A DNA stretch of 64,000 nucleotides from the NCBI GenBank assembly GCA_020284085.1, contig JACEVL010000774.1, positions 432,888 to 496,887 on the forward strand, given 5' to 3'. Both the position numbers and the translations under genes were made by a program. Shown piece after piece: positions 57,891-64,000 of the stretch (the first letter of the stretch is position 1; each line of letters begins with the position of its first letter). Origin of the DNA: Aporrectodea caliginosa (Eukaryota > Annelida > Clitellata > Crassiclitellata > Lumbricidae). Under the pieces are notes generated by a model. The model saw nothing but the letters and a program-made list of their open reading frames with translations, was not told where the DNA came from and made no database searches.

Positions 57891-58345
57891 TAGTGATGTG
57901 GTCTCGAGACCGTGGTCTTGGTCTTGAGACCAAAAAAATGTGGTCTTGGTCTTGAATGTACCAGTCTTGGTCTTGGGCATCTGGTCTTGAAAGGTGCGGT
58001 CTTGGTCTTGGGCCTATTTGCTAAAGCATCAGAAGTCAGGGTTAACATACGGCAGAGACGTTTTCTTGTCACTTCTCTTAAGAAGCGAATAACAAGGTCC
58101 TCTCTTGCTTTGTCCTTGGCGGACTTCGCATGAATTCGAAGCTATCTCAAAAGTCCTTGAATCAGATGTCGACAACATTTAACAAATAGGCCTATTCCAC
58201 TCTCGTTCCAACCCAAGGCCAAGACCAAAGACGAATGCCCAAGACCCGATGCCCGAGACCAAGACCGCACCTTTCAAGACCAGATTCTGTCTTGGTCTTG
58301 GACCACGCGGTCTTGATCTCGGTCTTGGTCTTGTGCACAACACTG
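57891..58345. mobile_element. hAT-like non-autonomous element, GGTCTTGG family
   Basis: The ends are TAGTGATGTGG and, inverted, CAGTGTTGTG. The 8-bp duplication GTAATTAT lies at 57883-57890 and 58346-58353. Subterminal regions are arrays of GGTCTTGGTCTTG and its complement. Confidence 0.9.
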
Positions 58346-58353
58346 GTAATTAT

Positions 58354-59620
58354 ATGAAAACCATTTTGTTTGAACATGGTTCTATGTTGTCAGGTTGGAG
58401 TGTCTGCAAGTTTCTTCTGAGTAGGTGCTATATAATTCTGTCATTACAATTACTTTTAAAAAAATGACCAACTTTTGGTGCTAGAAACTGAGCCACCCAC
58501 ATGGTTTGGTCTGGAAAACTGTGATTGCTATATGCATAACAATAAATATTTCTTTAATTTATCAATTTATTATTTTCAATTTGTGGTATTAGTTAGCACT
58601 ATTATCTAATACAAAAGGCACTTCCTCTTATTTTTTAATAGTTAAAATTGTTATCGAACAGTTACTATCACTGCCGTCGAGCATTCAGAGCCTGGTACTT
58701 CTTTACTCGATTGCAACGAGAAAAGAAACTGAAGCAGAGCGTGGCCAATACACATGGTACATGTTAACTTCACCTCTGGTTAAACTTCTCAAAATCTCAT
58801 TTACAGTATGACGTGGTAGCTAGTTGAGTGCTCACCTTATAATATGGAGAGTGCAGGTTCGAGTCTGCTCTAAGATAGTTGGCACCATCAATTACCGGGT
58901 AATATGCTACATTCTGACAGTATATTGTAAAGTATAGGCCCTATATAAATGGACTGGGGTTAGGTGGTATTGCCTAGCACGTGTGTGGAAGATAGTATGG
59001 GTCTCCCGCGTAATTGATTGGTGCCTATATAAGCTGGTGGTAGGAGTCGTTGGTAGGCCAATTGTGGTTCTCTTTGTGGTGTTGCTGACCCCTGTTGGGT
59101 ATTCTTCGTTCGACCACCGTTTGGTCCTTTGTGCTTGTTGATGTTCTTTGGTGGTGTGCACTTCGTCATCTTCTGGACTGACAGTTTTGGTTTCTACACG
59201 TTCTCGGCAATAGAGGTCTTTGTTAGACCTGCTGGCGTGGTTTTGGAGAGTCGTGCTGGGTTGCTGCCGTTCGGTAAAGGTATCATTTTGCTTGTAAATA
59301 TGCTTTGTACATAGTTTTTCATTAAATTGTTCTATTTTGAATCTGGGCATTTTAAGTTCTTCTAGACAGCGTCACAACAATATAAATACCAGAAAATTTT
59401 TTAAAATCTCACCTGATCCAATTTATGTGTATTTTTTCATCACCATCTTTTATGTTAAGGTAATTTTGGGTTTTCAGTTTTTTAAACTTGTTTGTTTAAA
59501 GTTTCTTGTGCCTTTTGGCTGCTGATTCAGTTTTTCTTGATCTGGGTTTACTTCTTCAGCATTTCTAAAGCCTGCTTTGTGTGGTGTTTTCTAATACGAC
59601 TTTACGACTTTATGGCATGT
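58354..59620. other. No recognised gene; tRNA-like sequence at 58812-58876
   Basis: GTGGTAGCTAGTTGAGTG and GTGCAGGTTCGAGTCTGC resemble A and B boxes, but the arms do not pair well, so this is a SINE head or tRNA relic. A 147-codon minus frame (59350-58907) is Thr-rich and unrecognised. Confidence 0.4.
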
Positions 59621-59629
59621 CTATTCTAT

Positions 59630-60890
59630 TTAAGGACTTATAAAGTGCCTCTCACAGTACAACCTAATCAGAGGCACTTCGAGTGCGAAGGGCCCGTCAA
59701 AAAAAGAAAAGTCTTAAGGTAACGTACAGAAACAGTAGTGCCCCAGATAACATCGCAGCACGAGTTTTAACAGGAAGGTCATTCCACAGCAAAGGTCCAA
59801 CAGAGGCATAGGCATGATGCTGCGCTATGGCAGTCCGAGACCAAGGAACTAGAAGGTCATGATGGTCTAAAGAGCAGAGAGGACGTCCATAGGTAGCTGA
59901 GATAGGCCATCTAATAAGATCACAGAGGTAGTGTGGAGCTTGACACAAAAACGTACGTTAGAAACATAATTTTAACTGAATCCGAACAGTTCAAGGAAGC
60001 CAATGGAGGTGTTCAGTCATAAAAGTCAAAATATGGGAGAAACGAAGAAGGCGGGTGATCAAACGAGCAGCTGCATTAAGCACTGATTGGAGTGGAGCCA
60101 GACGGAGTCTTGGTAGGCCTATAAGTAACGAGTTACAGTAGTCAATGTGTGAACAGATGAAGGCATGAACCATGGAATAAAAAATTGGCGAGGGGACAGA
60201 TCGTCGAATGGCACGTAGATGCCGCAAGTGATAAAAACTGGACCAAGAGAGATTACAAATATGTGCAGAGAAAGAAAGAGTACTGTCAAGAGTGAACTGA
60301 GGGAACTTCTTGGCAAGCAAATTGTAATCAAGTTTAATTAGCTGCTAGTGAGTGCCCAGCCAGATCAATTGAGTCTTGGCAGAGTTGAGCAAAAGACGTT
60401 TAGAGAACATCCAACAATTGAGATCAGCAGAAAGAGATTCAATAGATTGGGAAAGAGCAAACTGGTGAGAAGAGGAGCCATGAACAAAGGCCTGGACATG
60501 ATCAGCACAGAGGTGACAAGAGGCCGCGTGTTTAGCAAAGAGAAGAGGGATATCAGCTGTAAGCATGATATAAAGAACTGGACCCCCAGCACAGATCCTT
60601 GAGGAACTCCAAATTTAACAGGTACCCATGAGGTGCGAGAGTCTCCTAGAATAACCATTTGGGTACGATCAGTAAGATAGGAGCGAAACCAAAGAAGAGG
60701 AAGGCCACTAAGACCAAAGGAAATTTCAAGGCGATGTAACAGTATATCATGGTCTACCATATCAATGCTGAAGATGTCTGGTACCACAATTAAGTGGCCA
60801 TGATTTAGAATTAAGCTAATGACTTGCACTTTCTTAATTAAAATTTGTATGTCTTTGGTAAGCATTATTGTCATTACAAAACCTGAAGTT
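59630..60890 (-). mobile_element. L2-like LINE, reverse transcriptase to 3' end, degenerate
   Basis: Minus frames read DMVDHDILLHRLEISFGLSG, then WFRSYLTDRTQMVILGDS and GVPQGSVLG. LCADHVQAF stands where YADD is expected. Next come SSFYHLRHLRAIRRSVPSPI and VHAFICSHIDYCNSLLIGL. The 3' stem AAGTGCCTCT with AGAGGCACTT differs from the copy at 20503-21280 by a matched change on both arms. Multiple frame breaks make it inactive. Confidence 0.82.
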
Positions 60891-60900
60891 GCACAGCCGC

Positions 60901-62251
60901 CAGTGCCGGATTAAAGCATAAGCCAGATAAGCCATGGCTTAGGGCCCTGCAAGGTTTTGGGGCCCCAAAATCCAGAGAAATGAAATCAAATTGTTGTAGA
61001 AAATTTCTAATTTTGTATAATTTTAAATAATTTAGCGATAGTTTTAGTTACTACTTAGCCTACTGAATACTGACCTAGTTGCAGATTCACACTCTCATTC
61101 TGTACAGGGGCCCCTAGCGACCGACGGCAGACATCAAAGTCTCAAAGCGAAACTCTATTTCCGACTCTGTGTCGACCATATTGACACATTGTTGACACGG
61201 TAACCGGGCGCAAGCGGGTGAAAATCCTGAAATTACCTAAATTTAGTATAACGGAACATAATCATGGGCATCCATGGGAATTTTTAGGGGGTAAATAATT
61301 CATTTTAGGGGTCAACATTTTGAATTGTTGGGACAGGGACTAACGAGGTTGCCGAAAGAAACCTTCCACGTCACCATCAGTACTGGCTTCCGCAATTAGG
61401 GGTCTGGCGCAGATCCCAATAGCTGCCAATGCTTTTGCAAGCATTTGATATGGAGCCAGTTGTTAGCGTTCTGCTATCCATTTTCAGCTATTTCTGAACA
61501 TTTATTTTAGGGCTGTGGATTTTAACGATTAATTAATCGATTAATCGTTAAAAATTTTAATCGATTAATTTCGGCTTTTTCGATTAATTTTCTATTAATT
61601 TTTTAACTTATTTTATGACGTCAACCGACTTATTTCCGGCATAAACAATATGGCGAACAGTAATAATGTGAAACGTTTGAGTGAAAAATTAAGCGATCAT
61701 TTTGCATTTAAGGTAAAAATGCTGATGGAAAAGTCGAAGATGGCAAAATTATTGAAGACTTTTTTTAGGTAGAAGGTAGTTGACTACATTACTCAGTTTG
61801 ACAATTTGAACTTTAGCATATCGAATGATTGAAGGATTTTGCAGTGTATACAGTCTAAACAGTTTTTCACGCTTTATGTAACAAGGACCAAATTAATCGA
61901 ATTTAATCGATTAATCTCGATTAAATTTAGGAGATTAATCGATTAAAATTATTTTAATCAGTACCAGCCCTAATTTATTTCAAACACAAAACTGTTAAAA
62001 GTTTCAATGTTTTTATATTGTAAATTTTTCAGGTTATCATGATTACTTTGGATAAAAAATAAAACTGTGTATAAAATCCTAGCCATTCATTGTTAAAATC
62101 CAAGATGACAAATAATTTTTTAAATATTTGCAAAATCCGGGGCGCAAATGCTCCCTTCCCCCGTCCGGACGCCCATGTTTGGGGTTAGGGCCTTCGGATA
62201 GCTTAATCCAGCTCTTGGCTTAGGGTCCCGGGAAGTCTTAATCCGGCCCTG
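60901..62251. mobile_element. hAT-like element (CAGTGCCGGATTAA), host of a nested hAT
   Basis: The ends are CAGTGCCGGATTAA and, inverted, CAGGGCCGGATTAA. The 8-bp duplication ACAGCCGC lies at 60893-60900 and 62252-62259. GGCTTAGGG(C/T)CC occurs near both ends. A second hAT-like element lies at 61508-61972. Confidence 0.9.
61508..61972. mobile_element. hAT-like non-autonomous element, AATCGATTAAT family (nested)
   Basis: The ends are TAGGGCTG on both sides in inverted sense. The 8-bp duplication ATTTATTT lies at 61500-61507 and 61973-61980. Arrays of AATCGATTAA flank the interior. Confidence 0.9.
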
Positions 62252-62635
62252 ACAGCCGCTGTTTTGGTGTTTCCTGATGACTTGTAACATAAAGCATAAT
62301 TTAGTGTAAATGTCAGGCAAAAAAAAAATAATGGTATGTTTCCGGTAACAGAGTTAAAAAAAACTGGGTAGGTAGGTAGGAAAATAATTTTATTTTGGTA
62401 AAATAATTTTATGCAGTGATTTCCCAAAATTACGCCACTGCCCATTTATTCACAGCGGTACATGCTGTACCAAAGTATGTATTTTCTATGCGAGTATTAA
62501 AAATGCCTATTTGCAGAATGTACCTACAAACTGCTGTAGAAAACAATCTTATTTATTTCATTTTTGTTGACATCGTTTTTCTTGCAAGGTGAAATGGAAG
62601 GGGCAGGGCTGGGGAAGGAATTATGGATTATGTAC

Positions 62636-62910
62636 TAGAGGTCTGCGGGTACAGCATTTTGCTACCCGACCCGTACCCGTAACACAGAGCCGTTACCCGT
62701 ACCGTACCCGACCCGTACTCAAAATTACTACCCGACCCTACCCGTACCAGCGGGTATACTCGTACCGTACAGTACCCGTCACGTCATTAGCACGCCTTCC
62801 CAAAGTCGCTATTCCTACCAGGCCAATAGGCTTACAACTCAGCTTGTAGTGATAATAATGATGATGATAGTAGTAGTAGTTGTTGTTGTAGTAGACCTAG
62901 TAGTAGTAGT

Positions 62911-62942
<32 letters not shown>

Positions 62943-63342
62943 CAGCCTAGTAGCAGCAGCAACAACAGCCGCAGCAGCAGCAGTTGTAGTAGTAGTAATA
63001 ATAGGCAATCAACTTATGGAACCTGTCACATGCAACTGTCTCAATTGCATTGTAATTTTATCTCTGTGGTCTATATGCTGTCAGCTAGAACACTAAGTAA
63101 CTGTTAATAGTACGTTGTAGACACGGTCAGGGTCATTGTGCGCCGACATTCTCTATTAAATGTAATGGTGACATTGTACCCCCAAAACTTCATCTCGGCA
63201 CGGGTAAAACCAGGTATACCCGTACCCGTGATGACCCTACTGCACCCGCCCCGACCCGTCAAATTTGTACCCGACCCGCACCCGACCTGGTGCGGGTCGG
63301 TACTGGTAAACCCGCAGGTACGGGTATACCCGCAGTCCCCTA
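62636..63342. mobile_element. hAT-like non-autonomous element, TACCCGACCCG family
   Basis: The ends are TAGAGGTCTGCGGGTA and, inverted, TAGGGGACTGCGGGTA. The 8-bp duplication TTATGTAC lies at 62628-62635 and 63343-63350. Both ends are packed with TACCCG/CGGGTA units. An AGT/AGC tract is in the middle (62860-63003). Confidence 0.92.
62860..63003. repeat. (AGT)n/(AGC)n tract
   Basis: Mixed AGT and AGC trinucleotide repeats inside the hAT-like element. Confidence 0.9.
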
Positions 63343-63544
63343 TTATGTACATTAAACAATAAACGTGTAGCAGACAACGGCTGTTTAGGAAATATGCATG
63401 GTAATGTGAGAAAATTGCTGACTTTTCAGTGTCTGTTATCTCCTCAACATCATATATGTGTGTAAATTGTCCATGGGAAACATTGAGCCCATTTATTGTT
63501 ATAATATTATTAACGCTGCACAGAAAGAAATCTGGTTTCCTAAC

Positions 63545-63832
63545 GTCGTCTGCTAAGGAGACTGCTTGCTACGAAGATTGGTTGCTACGAAGATTGGTTG
63601 ATAAGGAGACTAGTTGCTAATGAAGGCAGTTGCTAAGCAGAACAGTTTCTAAGGATAACGGTTGCTAAGGAAGGCGGTTGCTAAAGGGGCCAAGTCTGAC
63701 TTTGAAACTGGTTGCTAATGAGGCTGAATAGAGGCTGCTTGCTACAAAGCTTGGTTGCTAAGAAGGCTGGTTGCTACGAAAGTAGAATGCTACGGAGGTT
63801 GTTAAGTAGGCTGATTGCTATTAGGAGGCTAT
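63545..63832. repeat. Degenerate minisatellite, unit about 15-16 bp
   Basis: About 18 imperfect units of GGTTGCTAAGGAGGCT type run in tandem for nearly 290 bp. No coding signal is evident. Confidence 0.75.
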
Positions 63833-64000
63833 ACTTTTATAATGGCACGTACGATAATAGGTATTTCTGATAGACTGATACAATGAATATGGCGGTCAGA
63901 TTTGTGAAATAACCCTGTCAAATTACCGTGAGAAAATCCACCACTTTCGGGTCTATTACCTCCCTCTCCCAAACTCCACACTTTAGCTCTTTTATTGCTG

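Noticed and set aside
58812..58876. Functional tRNA gene.
   Set aside because: A- and B-box-like sequences are present but the T and acceptor stems do not pair. More likely a SINE head or tRNA relic.
58907..59350. 147-codon minus-strand frame as a gene.
   Set aside because: Thr/Arg-rich, no recognised domain, next to a tRNA-like relic. Judged chance or repeat-derived.

Overview
The window is eukaryotic, intron-rich, repeat-packed DNA, most likely from a marine invertebrate animal and possibly a deuterostome. This rests on one HSPA12-type chaperone gene that reads very close to the vertebrate family, on L2/CR1-like LINEs and a MIR-like SINE architecture, on many hAT-type DNA transposons, and on a strikingly common TAGGCCTA palindrome. 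The taxon is inferred, not shown.

Only one host gene could be rebuilt with confidence. It is an HSPA12-like (atypical Hsp70 family) gene on the minus strand. Eight exons between 24431 and 2047 join in frame at every junction and give 924 codons plus a stop. The first exon adds about 297 Ser/Thr-rich residues before the ATPase domain. All introns are loaded with repeats: intron 1 holds several LINE tails, intron 3 a retrotransposon and a long-inverted-repeat element, intron 4 a hAT-like element with another transposon nested in it, intron 5 a palindromic MITE, and intron 7 a large TCTG/TCTC tract and a probable GC donor. A short minus-strand stretch at 65-267 may be the last exon of another gene, but this is weak.

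The rest is mobile DNA. (1) A retroelement encodes the reverse-transcriptase C-terminal region, a CxC...HGLxC zinc motif and an RPDG...WDxT restriction-like endonuclease. It recurs at about 9.4-11.2, 17.3, 28.9-34.05 and 36.2-41.0 kb. Most copies lie between (TAA)n arrays, often one 5'-truncated copy starting in the TAA tail of another. (2) L2/CR1-like LINE remnants share a 3' hairpin with a tRNA-derived SINE. (3) A third LINE family is recognised by a C-terminal LLPP...LRPR...LY motif. (4) At least a dozen non-autonomous DNA transposons have matching terminal repeats and target-site duplications, mostly 8 bp and hAT-like, several nested. (5) Two or three elements have long inverted repeats built of short tandem units. 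(6) There is a dead piggyBac transposase, a TA-flanked element, and many microsatellites and minisatellites.

From 41 to 64 kb no host gene was recognised. That stretch is hAT-type elements, SINE and LINE remnants and AT-rich unique sequence. No rRNA gene, convincing functional tRNA gene or CRISPR array was seen.
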